Below are positions 1 to 8,285 of a stretch of 64,000 bases of DNA, one piece after another. Within the stretch, counting starts at the first letter, position 1. Each line of letters begins with the position of its first letter. The stretch covers positions 1 through 64,000 of the forward strand of contig CALJGI010000004.1 in assembly GCA_938074045.1 (NCBI GenBank), in the 5' to 3' direction. Made by a program: the position numbers and the translations under genes. The notes below the pieces were generated by a model, which saw only the letters and a program-made list of their open reading frames with translations, had not been told where the DNA came from and ran no database searches. The DNA comes from an uncultured Halieaceae bacterium (GTDB lineage: Bacteria; Pseudomonadota; Gammaproteobacteria; Pseudomonadales; Halieaceae).

Positions 1-1009
1 AAACCGCTACCGCTACAAACTAATGGGCTTTGATCCCGGATGGGTTGAAGCTCAGAACGTACACCAGGCCACCTACACAAACCTGGCGCCGGGAAATTAT
101 CGTTTCCGCGTTCAGGGCAGCAATAACGATGGCGTCTGGAACAGCGAAGGTCTATCCATTGATGTCTATGTAGCTCCGCCGTGGTGGGCAACATGGTGGG
201 CCTATACACTCTACGTCATCATAGCTGCATTTGTTCTTTATACATTGGCTCGCCTGTACAAAGCTCGATTGCATCGGATGGAACAAGCTCGCTACAGCCA
301 ACAACTTGAAAAATTAGTGACTGCCAGAACTCAGGAACTAGAGAAAGAAGTGCTGGGACACAAGGCGGCAGAAAAACGCCTGGCAGACTCCCTGGATGAA
401 AAAGAAGTACTGCTGAAAGAAGTTCACCATCGCGTGAAGAACAACATGCAGGTGATCTCCAGCTTGTTAAATATTCAAGCAGATTCAGTGGATGATGAAA
501 GATTTGTTTCGCTGCTTACAGAAAGTCAGCAACGTATAAAATCAATGGCACTGATACACGAGAACCTGTACCGCTCCGATGATCTACTGGAGATTAACTT
601 CAATACCTACGTCGAGATGCTGGCCACGGGATTGCTGCGCTTCTATCGGTTCGACGATCTGGTCGTAAATTTAAAGACGGACGTCAAAAACGTGTTTCTC
701 GATATCGATACCGCGGTCCCTTGTGGACTGATCATCAATGAACTGGTTTCCAACTCATTAAAGCACGCCTATGTAGGCAGGTCAGGATCCGGGCTTATCA
801 CTATCAAGTTTCACCCAATAGATGATGGCTCACGTTATCAATTCTCGGTGGCAGATGACGGCATCGGTGTTCCTGAAGACTTTAACATTGAAGACACGCC
901 ATCGATGGGGCTCGAAATTGTCAGAATTTTGACCGAGCAACTCGATGGCACACTAACTATTAACAATCATCATGGGACCGAATTCCTGATTGAATTCCCC
1001 GGGGGTTGA
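1..1009 (+). CDS. Sensor histidine kinase, HisKA_2 type, with periplasmic Y_Y_Y domain (5' end missing)
   Basis: The reading frame is open from base 2, so the gene begins outside the window. The visible part starts inside a Y_Y_Y domain (NRYRYKLMGFDPGW, then NYRFRVQGSNNDGVW), which normally follows a regulator propeller in periplasmic sensors. One membrane helix follows (about residues 58-76 counted from the Met at base 23), then a coiled coil. The HisKA_2 dimerisation motif HHRVKNN is near residue 135, and a HATPase domain has the N-box ELVSNSLKHA and a DDGIGVP G1 box. It should autophosphorylate and pass phosphate to a receiver, most simply the REC protein starting 4 bases after its stop. 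The signal is unknown because the sensor part is largely missing. Confidence 0.9.
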   Translation, partial: NRYRYKLMGFDPGWVEAQNVHQATYTNLAPGNYRFRVQGSNNDGVWNSEGLSIDVYVAPPWWATWWAYTLYVIIAAFVLYTLARLYKARLHRMEQARYSQQLEKLVTARTQELEKEVLGHKAAEKRLADSLDEKEVLLKEVHHRVKNNMQVISSLLNIQADSVDDERFVSLLTESQQRIKSMALIHENLYRSDDLLEINFNTYVEMLATGLLRFYRFDDLVVNLKTDVKNVFLDIDTAVPCGLIINELVSNSLKHAYVGRSGSGLITIKFHPIDDGSRYQFSVADDGIGVPEDFNIEDTPSMGLEIVRILTEQLDGTLTINNHHGTEFLIEFPGG

Positions 1010-1013
1010 GCAG

Positions 1014-3113
1014 ATGAAGAAAAACACATTACTCGTAGTTGAAGACGAGGTTCTTGTAGCCAAAGATATCTCTGCACGACTTACGCAGATGGGATATGAG
1101 GTTGTTGGCACCGCGGGCAAAGGGAAGGATGCCATTGCGCGAGCGCTTTCATTGCGGCCCGATCTCATTCTGATGGACATACATCTGCGGGATCAAATAG
1201 ACGGTATAACAGCTGCTCAGGAGATCAACAAAACCTACGACGTCCCAGTTATATTCTGCACCGCCTATTCAAATAACGATACGCTAGAGCGCGCTAAGAT
1301 TTCCGCGCCTTACGGCTATATTTTGAAGCCATTCGATAATCGCGAACTTGAGATAAACATAGAAATAGCACTGTACAAACACCGCGCCGAACGGGCGCTA
1401 CGTGAAACCGAGCAACATCTGGATACCACGCTCAGAAACATCAATGACGGCGTGGTGGCTACCGACAGAATGGGCAGGGTTTCCATCGTGAACTCTGTAG
1501 CAGAAAATCTGGTGGGTGTTACTGCAAGCGAAACCCAGGGTATGCCTATCGGTCAACTGTTGGAGCTAAAGGATTTTGAAACTGGTGTTCATAATGTCGA
1601 TCTCCGCTCTACTGTGCTCGAGCAGGGGGAAGATCTATGGAATGTTCGTCAATACCTGGTAAGGCGCAATGGCTCGGAGGTACCCGTCGAGATTAGCGCG
1701 AACCTGATTCGCGACAATGAAACCGATACCAACGCAATAGGGATGGTGATTTCGCTACGGGATATCAGTCAGCAAATTGGCTACGAGCGTCAAATCCAAC
1801 ATAACGCCTTTTACGATACACTCACATCTCTGCCAAACCGCACTCTGTTTCTTGATCGAGTGGGTCATGCTATTGATCGCACGCGACAAAGCAGTGACTA
1901 CCGATTTGCGGTGCTCTTCATCGACCTGGACAATTTCAGAGTAATCAACGAGGGATTGGGGCACAGCGCAGGTGACGCCCTCATTGTAGATGTCAGCCAT
2001 CGAATCAGCGAGGCAATCGGCCACGCCGATACGCTTTCACGTTTTAGCGGGGATATATTCGCTGTGGTGCTGGACGATATTGCCTCTCTCCAAAGCGTTA
2101 TTGAATCCTGCAACAAGATCAAGAAAGCGTTCGCAACTCCATTTTCTGTCAATCATCGTCATATAGAAATATCTGGCACAATCGGGATAGTGCTGAACAA
2201 CGGTAACTATCGCCAACCTGAAGAAATGATCCGTGATGCTGACACAGCGGTGCATCGCGCCAAGCGCGAGGCGAAAGGTGGCTATCTAGTATTCGATACC
2301 CAGATGCACGCTAATGCACTGCGTTATATAGAGTGGCGCGAGGAAATGCAACAAGCCATCGATGCACAGAAATTTGAGGTTTACTATCAGCCGATTATTT
2401 CGGCGGAGACAGGCCATGTTGCCAGTATGGAAGCCCTGCTGCGCTGGAAATCAGACAAGTATGGCTATGTCTCTCCGGCCGATTTTATTCCAATTGCAGA
2501 AGAGTCAGGCCTGATCGTACAGATTGGTGAGTGGGTACTGCGATCGGTCTGTAAACAGATAGCCAGCTGGCAGCTGGAACTGGGATTGCAAGTGAGAGTC
2601 AGCGTCAACCTTTCTGCGGTTCAGTTTGAGCAGAAAAACCTGACCCAGATGATAACCAGCGCGCTCAGTGAGTCAGGCATATCACCCAAACTACTGGGGC
2701 TGGAAATAACCGAAGGTGTAGCCATGCGCGACATAGAGCTGACCATCAATATTCTGGAACAGCTCCAGCAACAGGGAATGCCTATAAGTATTGATGACTT
2801 CGGCACAGGGTACTCTTCACTGGCCTATTTGAAGCGCTTTCCCATCGACACGCTCAAGATTGATCGGTCTTTTGTTACCGAAATCACTGAGAGCAAGAAT
2901 GATCAGGCCATCGCACAGGCTATCGTTGCCCTGGCGCAAAGCATGGGCCTGAATGTGCTGGCAGAGGGAGTAGAAACCAATGAACAGCTGGACTTTCTTA
3001 TCGCCAATGGCTGTGAGTTCATCCAGGGGCACTATTACAGTCCTGCACTCCCCGCCGCTGCAGCAAGCCAGTATCTATGTCGAGACAAGCCAATAAAAAA
3101 AACGGGCACCTGA
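1014..3113 (+). CDS. Response regulator with REC-PAS-GGDEF-EAL domains, predicted c-di-GMP phosphodiesterase
   Basis: Domain order is receiver (residues about 5-120, phospho-acceptor D55 in LILMDIHL, conserved T and K in CTAY and LKPF), PAS (about 130-250), GGDEF (about 265-420) and EAL (about 440-690). The EAL part keeps its catalytic signature: MEALLRW, VNLSAVQF, LEITEG, DDFGTGYSSL, KIDRSF and AEGVET. It should hydrolyse c-di-GMP. The GGDEF signature is SGDIF, so cyclase activity is unlikely; the domain may be regulatory. The ATG at 1014 is preferred over the upstream one at 990 because it places the receiver start (MKKNTLLVVEDE) normally and leaves the kinase stop just upstream. It is probably the cognate partner of the preceding kinase. 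Confidence 0.92.
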   Translation: MKKNTLLVVEDEVLVAKDISARLTQMGYEVVGTAGKGKDAIARALSLRPDLILMDIHLRDQIDGITAAQEINKTYDVPVIFCTAYSNNDTLERAKISAPYGYILKPFDNRELEINIEIALYKHRAERALRETEQHLDTTLRNINDGVVATDRMGRVSIVNSVAENLVGVTASETQGMPIGQLLELKDFETGVHNVDLRSTVLEQGEDLWNVRQYLVRRNGSEVPVEISANLIRDNETDTNAIGMVISLRDISQQIGYERQIQHNAFYDTLTSLPNRTLFLDRVGHAIDRTRQSSDYRFAVLFIDLDNFRVINEGLGHSAGDALIVDVSHRISEAIGHADTLSRFSGDIFAVVLDDIASLQSVIESCNKIKKAFATPFSVNHRHIEISGTIGIVLNNGNYRQPEEMIRDADTAVHRAKREAKGGYLVFDTQMHANALRYIEWREEMQQAIDAQKFEVYYQPIISAETGHVASMEALLRWKSDKYGYVSPADFIPIAEESGLIVQIGEWVLRSVCKQIASWQLELGLQVRVSVNLSAVQFEQKNLTQMITSALSESGISPKLLGLEITEGVAMRDIELTINILEQLQQQGMPISIDDFGTGYSSLAYLKRFPIDTLKIDRSFVTEITESKNDQAIAQAIVALAQSMGLNVLAEGVETNEQLDFLIANGCEFIQGHYYSPALPAAAASQYLCRDKPIKKTGT

Positions 3114-3155
3114 TCTTTTTGTGACTTACTCGGTCAGTCCGTATAATGACTGACC

Positions 3156-4385
3156 ATGCCGCAGACCCTCCAAGCCCTGTCTCGCCTGATATTTCCGGTC
3201 ATTCTTCTGACATTGGCTTGGTATCTACTCAGTGAAGTACACATACTTGATGCCAGTAACAGAGCCCTGCTGGGCTACGTACCCTACGTGCTGGCCGCCA
3301 TAGCAGCTGCCCTCTCCTTACAATTCAATCGCTCAAGGTTGGCTGCCAGCTCGGTGCTGCTGGCCTGTGTTTTCTGGTTGATACAGAATTTCCTGCAGTC
3401 ATCACTCTCCGGCCCTCAGGCATATTATGTATATGTGAGCCTAAGCCTGCTGGTGCCGCTCAATATAGCCCTGCTCGCGCTACTGCCAGAACGCGGGTTG
3501 TGGAATCACTTCGGGTTTCTCTATCTCTTGATTACACCCGCCTTCTGCGCTTATGCATACTGGCAGTTTCAGACTCGACCCGATGCACTGCAAAACCTGT
3601 CCGACCTATGGCAGATCAAGTCCATAGAGGGATACATCCTGTCGGTGGGTTCAACCATATTGTTCGGCATAGCTTTGGGTATCTGCCTGTTCTCATTGGG
3701 CGTACGTAATAATGAATCGGAGGCCATGCTCGCGCTATGCCTGGCTTCTTGCTACGTCACCCTAGGCTGGCTCCAGGTGGACATGATGTCTACTATCATG
3801 TTCTCCATCGCCTCAGCAGGCGTCATCATTGGGGTATTCCGAAGTTCCCACGAAATGGCATACCGGGATGAACTTACAGGCCTGCAAGGCCGGCGCTCGC
3901 TTAATGAGCGATTCCGTGGCCTGGGCAAACGATATTGCGTCGCCATGCTGGATATCGACCACTTCAAAAAGCTGAATGACAGCCATGGTCATGACGTGGG
4001 GGACGAGGTATTGAAACTGGTAGCCAAGCGCCTGTCCAAGATCGGTGGAGGCTCCACCACGTATCGTTACGGTGGCGAAGAGTTTTGCGCTGTTTTCCCT
4101 CAAAGGGATATAGAAGACTGCGTCCCCTACCTCGAGGAAGTACGTGAGGAGATCGCCAACTACCGCATTACCATTCGCGACAAAAGCGCCCGCCCAACCT
4201 CACAGCATGAGTCAACGGGACGCCGGCGTGGGCAGGCAAGCAAAGGTGCCAGCGTTCGCGTCACCATCAGCATTGGTCTCGCCGAGAAGACTGACCCGTC
4301 ACAATCAGCTGAGGATGTGCTGAAAGTTGCCGACAAGGCACTGTATAAATCCAAGCAGGGGGGTAGAAACAGGCTCAGCTACTAG
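3156..4385 (+). CDS. Membrane-bound diguanylate cyclase (GGDEF)
   Basis: The N-terminal half has roughly seven hydrophobic helices (residues about 5-220) with no recognisable sensor family. The C-terminal half is a GGDEF domain with the intact signature YRYGGEEFCAVF and the metal-binding LDIDHFKKLNDSHGHDVGD. It should make c-di-GMP from two GTP at the inner membrane. I see no RxxD inhibitory site five residues before GGEEF, so product inhibition through the I-site is probably absent. A basic, low-complexity insertion of about 25 residues (around GRRRGQASKG) interrupts the GGDEF domain before the VTISIGLAE strand. It lies between two EAL proteins of opposite predicted activity. Confidence 0.9.
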   Translation: MPQTLQALSRLIFPVILLTLAWYLLSEVHILDASNRALLGYVPYVLAAIAAALSLQFNRSRLAASSVLLACVFWLIQNFLQSSLSGPQAYYVYVSLSLLVPLNIALLALLPERGLWNHFGFLYLLITPAFCAYAYWQFQTRPDALQNLSDLWQIKSIEGYILSVGSTILFGIALGICLFSLGVRNNESEAMLALCLASCYVTLGWLQVDMMSTIMFSIASAGVIIGVFRSSHEMAYRDELTGLQGRRSLNERFRGLGKRYCVAMLDIDHFKKLNDSHGHDVGDEVLKLVAKRLSKIGGGSTTYRYGGEEFCAVFPQRDIEDCVPYLEEVREEIANYRITIRDKSARPTSQHESTGRRRGQASKGASVRVTISIGLAEKTDPSQSAEDVLKVADKALYKSKQGGRNRLSY

Positions 4386-4388
4386 ATC

Positions 4389-6083
4389 TTAGGTCGCTGT
4401 CTGAACCATTTGTTCCTGCACGAAGCGAGGCACACTATCCAACGGAATGGCCGGGCTGTAAAAGTAGCCCTGAACCTGATGACACAGGTGCGCAGTTAAA
4501 AACTGTACCTGTTCCTGGGTTTCGGCACCCTCTGCCACAACTGTCAAATCGAGTTCACGAGCAAAGGCCATCAGGGCCATGCAGATACCCGCCTGATTCT
4601 TGTTGCCCGGCAACTCAGAGACAAAGCTCTGGTCAATCTTGAGGGCTGTGATGGGCAGATCAGAGATATGCGAAAGCTGGCTATAGCCGGTGCCAAAGTC
4701 ATCAAGGCTGAAGCAAATGCCCAGGTCCCGCAATGCGTCCATAACGTGTTTAGCTTCTTTCGGGTTACGCAACACTGAGGTCTCGGTCAGCTCAAACTCC
4801 AACCGATTCGCATCGACACCGGTCTTATTGATAATTTCACGCACCACATCGGTGAATTTTTCATCACGAAATTGATTGAAGGAAATATTGACAGCCACCT
4901 CGATGTGGTCGAGACCCTCTTGTGCCAACCAATTACACGCAGTCGCTGCCTGCTCGATGACCCAGTATCCGATGCCCTGCATCAGACCCATGTCCTCGGC
5001 CATTGGCAGAAATTCGTCCGGTCTGACCATGCCTCGCTCGGGGTGATCCCAACGTATCAGCGCTTCGAGACCGACGACCGTATGGTTTTGCAGCTCAATC
5101 TGGGGCTGGAAATGCAGTACAAACTGACCACGGCGCAGTGCATGCCGCAAATCCACCGCAAGGGATGCCTGTGAGGCGGGGTTTAGCTGCAGCTTGTCCG
5201 CATAGATAAACACAGTGCTACCAGGTACCGACTTAGCCTGCACCATGGCTTTTTCAGCGCAATCAAACAAGTCCTCGTACTGGGTTCCATGATCCGGACA
5301 TATAGACGCCCCAATAGAAGCTGTCACTGCCAATTGTTGGTCCGCGACCGTAATCACCTCGGAGATGGTGCTCAGCATCTTGCGGGCTATCATTTCGACG
5401 TTTTCCTCCGCATGGATATCTTCGAGCACAACGGCAAACTGATCTGCCCCGATGCGGGCCACACTGTCGGTATTTCGCTTTTTTGCGGCAAGTCGCTTGG
5501 ATATTACCTGCACCAGATGATCACCCGCGGCCTCGCCATATTGCTCATTGATCGCGTTAAATCCGTCTATGTCTATATACAAAAGCGCTGCTTTTACATT
5601 GTTCCGCTCAGATCGCTCAACCGCTCGTCTGATGTGGGCGCGAAATCCGGTGCGATTGAGGGCGCCGGTCAGCGTGTCCTGGTTGGAAAGCAGACTAATC
5701 TTGTGGTTGGCATGCTTGAGATCTATGGAGTAATCAATAATGCGATGCAACAAATCATCGTGGATCTGCCCACGCACCAGGAAGTCCATGGCCCCAAAGC
5801 TTTTGAGTTTTTCGACAAGCGAGGGCGTGTGCTTGTCTATAAGCACAATAATGGGAGTTGGGATATCGTGTTTTGCCGCCAGACGCAGCAGATAATCGGT
5901 CTCGGGAGCGTATGCCAGTATGACGGCGTCGTTCGCCTTATCGATCAAAGCTTCGACGGGACGCTCCAGAGTATTAGCGCAACTAACGGTGAATCGTTGG
6001 GGGACAGCCCTACCTAACGCTGCCGTCAAGGTGTGGTGATCTGCTTGCAGCTCACTAATTATGAGTACGTTCTTAGAGCTCAC
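4389..6083 (-). CDS. REC-like-GGDEF-EAL protein, predicted c-di-GMP phosphodiesterase
   Basis: It starts at a GTG (6083, MSSKNVLIISE). The first 120 residues have a receiver-like pattern but no aspartate at the phosphorylation strand (NDAVILAYAPE), so this is probably a pseudo-receiver. A coiled linker leads to a GGDEF domain with the degenerate signature RIGADQF, then an EAL domain with LEALIRWDHP, VNISFNQF, FELTETSV, DDFGTGYSQL, KIDQSF and AEGAETQEQ, all expected of an active phosphodiesterase. The gene converges on the diguanylate cyclase, with 3 bases between the stop codons. Loss of the phospho-acceptor suggests control by protein contact or by a ligand on the GGDEF domain rather than by a kinase. 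Confidence 0.9.
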   Translation of the reverse strand: MSSKNVLIISELQADHHTLTAALGRAVPQRFTVSCANTLERPVEALIDKANDAVILAYAPETDYLLRLAAKHDIPTPIIVLIDKHTPSLVEKLKSFGAMDFLVRGQIHDDLLHRIIDYSIDLKHANHKISLLSNQDTLTGALNRTGFRAHIRRAVERSERNNVKAALLYIDIDGFNAINEQYGEAAGDHLVQVISKRLAAKKRNTDSVARIGADQFAVVLEDIHAEENVEMIARKMLSTISEVITVADQQLAVTASIGASICPDHGTQYEDLFDCAEKAMVQAKSVPGSTVFIYADKLQLNPASQASLAVDLRHALRRGQFVLHFQPQIELQNHTVVGLEALIRWDHPERGMVRPDEFLPMAEDMGLMQGIGYWVIEQAATACNWLAQEGLDHIEVAVNISFNQFRDEKFTDVVREIINKTGVDANRLEFELTETSVLRNPKEAKHVMDALRDLGICFSLDDFGTGYSQLSHISDLPITALKIDQSFVSELPGNKNQAGICMALMAFARELDLTVVAEGAETQEQVQFLTAHLCHQVQGYFYSPAIPLDSVPRFVQEQMVQTAT

Positions 6084-6271
6084 CTGCTTCCCTTAAAAAC
6101 GGGAACCTCTTTATTCTTTAAATTACATGGAGTTATATATAATTATTGACCACTATTCTACCTTTCTCGGACAAAAAAGAGAACGGGGCTGTGCGTACTC
6201 ATCTTTCGCCGCGAATAGAACATCTCTACACTACACTCGCGCCGCCATTCTGAACAGCAGCAGATCGCAAC

Positions 6272-6808
6272 ATGAGCAATAATCACGACCATAGACCATC
6301 GACAATTAGCCTGATCGGTATGCCCGGCGCCGGCAAAAGCACCGTTGGTGTACTCCTCGCCAAGGCTCTGGGTTTCGATTTTGTCGATACCGACCTGCTG
6401 ATCCAGTCAACAGAAGCCGCCACGCTACAGCAAATCATCAATCGGGAAGGCTATCTGGCGCTGCGCGCGATAGAAGAAAGGGTCATTCTGGCACACAGGT
6501 TTTCAAACACGGTGATTTCAACCGGAGGGAGCGTCGTATACAGCAAAGCTGCCATGCTGCATATAAAGTCAACTGGGCCTGCGATGTTTCTGGATGTGCC
6601 TTTCCAGGAGATCCGTAGCCGGGTAAACAACCTTGATGATCGCGGTATCGCTCGCAGCGAATCACAGACTCTTGAAGACGTGTTTCACGAACGCCAACCA
6701 CTATACAAAATTTACGCCGATATCACCGTACCCGCCTCCGGGGGTACTATCGAGGACACTGTTGCAGCTGTCATCGATGCCCTGGCTGCAGTGGGATCTT
6801 CCGATTAG
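6272..6808 (+). CDS. Shikimate-kinase-like P-loop kinase (AroK paralogue)
   Basis: This 178-residue protein has the shikimate kinase fold. The Walker A is GMPGAGKST, FVDTD carries the metal and shikimate aspartates, an arginine lies in YLALRAIEE, and the lid/C-terminal arginine is in ERQPLYKIYAD. It departs from AroK at two substrate positions: the GGG loop is GGS (STGGSVV) and the usual RPLL lid motif is RGIA. A canonical aroK lies in the aroB-hemE operon at 43.2 kb, so this second copy may phosphorylate another small alcohol. Its last 108 bases overlap the adenylate cyclase gene on the opposite strand. The product is uncertain; the family is clear. Confidence 0.85.
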   Translation: MSNNHDHRPSTISLIGMPGAGKSTVGVLLAKALGFDFVDTDLLIQSTEAATLQQIINREGYLALRAIEERVILAHRFSNTVISTGGSVVYSKAAMLHIKSTGPAMFLDVPFQEIRSRVNNLDDRGIARSESQTLEDVFHERQPLYKIYADITVPASGGTIEDTVAAVIDALAAVGSSD

Positions 6809-8152
6809 TAACCGTACAGATACCCTGCCCACTCCTTTAAGTGCTACATCTTCCGGCTCACCGATTTCATATCGTCTAGCCAATCTGGTTGCCGTATCGC
6901 TGGTAATCATCGTTTCACCTGGGCGAGCAACACCTTCCAGGCGGCTGGCCAGATTGACCGTATGGCCCCAGACATCGTAGGCAAATCTCTTGCGGCCGAT
7001 GACACCGGCGACGAGCGGCCCAGACTGAAGTCCGACCCTGAGTGACAGCGGCCGACCAATCTGTGAGGACAACAACGCAATGTGTTCATGCATGGTCAGT
7101 GCCAGCTGAGCAGCACGGTCCAGATGATCTTCACAACTGAGAGGTACACCACCCACCGCCATATAAGCGTCACCCACAGTTTTGATTTTTTCCAGACCAG
7201 CGCTCTCAGCCAGTAAATCAAACCGTGTGAATACGAGGTCCAGCATGTCCAGTACCTCCGCGGGATCCAGGCTATCAGCCAACTCGGTGAAACCTACAAG
7301 ATCCGCAAAAAGCACAGTGGCATCTTCATACTGACGCGCCGTTTGTCGTGGTTTGCCCCGCCGCAGATCGGCAACCACGGCCTGGGGCAAGATATTGTGC
7401 AGCAGGTCGCGGGTTTCCCTGTGTGCTACCGCAAGTTGGGATTCTGCACGCTTGCGATCCTGAACCTCCTGCGCGAGAGCCAGGCTTTGCAAGTATTGGC
7501 GCCGGTGTGAGGTGTTGAGACGCACCAGACTCAAGATGGCCAGCAGGTTTGCCGGAAATAAATAGGCATAGCCTTCCAGCCAGGCCAACCCACCGGGATT
7601 TGATGCATAGGAGGCTATTACCAGTCCCAGCGAGCAACAAATCCCGCCTGTCAAATTGAATGCGAATCTATTGGGAGAAAACAGATAGATTCCAATAACC
7701 AATAGCAATGCGCCCGGTAGATTTCTCTCCACACCACCACGCAGTTCAGACAACACGGCATAACAGACAGACACCATGAGAAAAGCCATCAGGGTCGTCC
7801 AGTCAGCATAGCTCTGGAAACGAGATATATAGGTAAGAGAAACCACGAGGCCCCCCAGTAAAACAATACTCGTTCTGACTGCTAGTAGCTGGGTGTATGA
7901 GTCCACCTTTCCAAATTCGCGGTAATCGGGTAGACCAAAGGCTACAAAGAAGAGAATAGAGAGCGCCCAGATAACCCGTATGTGAAACTGGTCCCGGGGC
8001 GCTCGAAGATGCCGAAAAGCTCTCTCCTGCTCTGCGGCCAAAAATTCTCCCGACCACGGTGAAATACTTGCCACATCCACTAGCCGACCACAATCTAAAA
8101 AGGCATTGAAGGATTCAGCGTAGTACAGCACCAGCTCGGAGCAAGTGGACAT
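6701..8152 (-). CDS. Membrane class III adenylate cyclase
   Basis: Residues about 50-220 form six membrane helices. A coiled coil (KRAESQLAVAHRETRDLL) links them to a class III cyclase domain. Metal-binding aspartates are in FADLVGFTE and GDAYMAVGG. The substrate-selecting pair is lysine (EKIKTVGDAY) and aspartate (YDVWGHTVNLASR), the ATP-type combination, so cAMP is the expected product. The ATG at 8152 is chosen over an in-frame start at 8245 because GGGG sits 5 bases upstream (complement of 8157-8160). The domain normally ends near VRLLIGR; the ORF continues about 30 residues into the oppositely oriented kinase gene, so that tail may be a recent read-through extension. Confidence 0.9.
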   Translation of the reverse strand: MSTCSELVLYYAESFNAFLDCGRLVDVASISPWSGEFLAAEQERAFRHLRAPRDQFHIRVIWALSILFFVAFGLPDYREFGKVDSYTQLLAVRTSIVLLGGLVVSLTYISRFQSYADWTTLMAFLMVSVCYAVLSELRGGVERNLPGALLLVIGIYLFSPNRFAFNLTGGICCSLGLVIASYASNPGGLAWLEGYAYLFPANLLAILSLVRLNTSHRRQYLQSLALAQEVQDRKRAESQLAVAHRETRDLLHNILPQAVVADLRRGKPRQTARQYEDATVLFADLVGFTELADSLDPAEVLDMLDLVFTRFDLLAESAGLEKIKTVGDAYMAVGGVPLSCEDHLDRAAQLALTMHEHIALLSSQIGRPLSLRVGLQSGPLVAGVIGRKRFAYDVWGHTVNLASRLEGVARPGETMITSDTATRLARRYEIGEPEDVALKGVGRVSVRLLIGRSHCSQGIDDSCNSVLDSTPGGGYGDIGVNFV

Positions 8153-8166
8153 CGAACCCCATAAGC

Positions 8167-8186
8167 GGACACGTCCGGACATGTCC
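8167..8186. repeat. Two abutting 10-bp palindromes upstream of the adenylate cyclase
   Basis: GGACACGTCC and GGACATGTCC lie head to tail with no gap. They are 15-34 bases upstream of the cyclase ATG and about 75-95 bases upstream of the sigma-54-like promoter on the other strand. As DNA they could bind a dimeric regulator in two adjacent half-turn units. As cyclase mRNA they could fold into an 8-bp hairpin with loop CCGG just before the ribosome site. Function is inferred from position only. Confidence 0.6.
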
Positions 8187-8259
8187 ACCCTGAGTAAAAA
8201 TTCGCCCGCAGCAGACCTGAAAAACAGCAAGTTATTGAAAAACAATGCGTTAACAAAAG

Positions 8260-8276
8260 TGGCAAGAAATTTGCTT
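8260..8276 (+). promoter_or_regulatory. Predicted sigma-54 (RpoN) promoter
   Basis: The sequence TGGCAAGAAATTTGCTT matches the RpoN consensus TGGCACGnnnnTTGCw at every consensus position except one (A for C in the -24 block). The GG and GC pairs have the required 12-base spacing. With C8274 as -12, transcription would start near 8286, just before the first of three hairpins. No good sigma-70 -35/-10 pair with normal spacing is visible here, although TATAGT occurs at 8279-8284. Confidence 0.6.
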
Positions 8277-8285
8277 TCTATAGTG

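Noticed and set aside
5289-6017. 242-codon plus-strand frame opposite the REC-GGDEF-EAL gene
   Set aside because: It lies wholly opposite conserved GGDEF/REC sequence and has no recognisable protein pattern.
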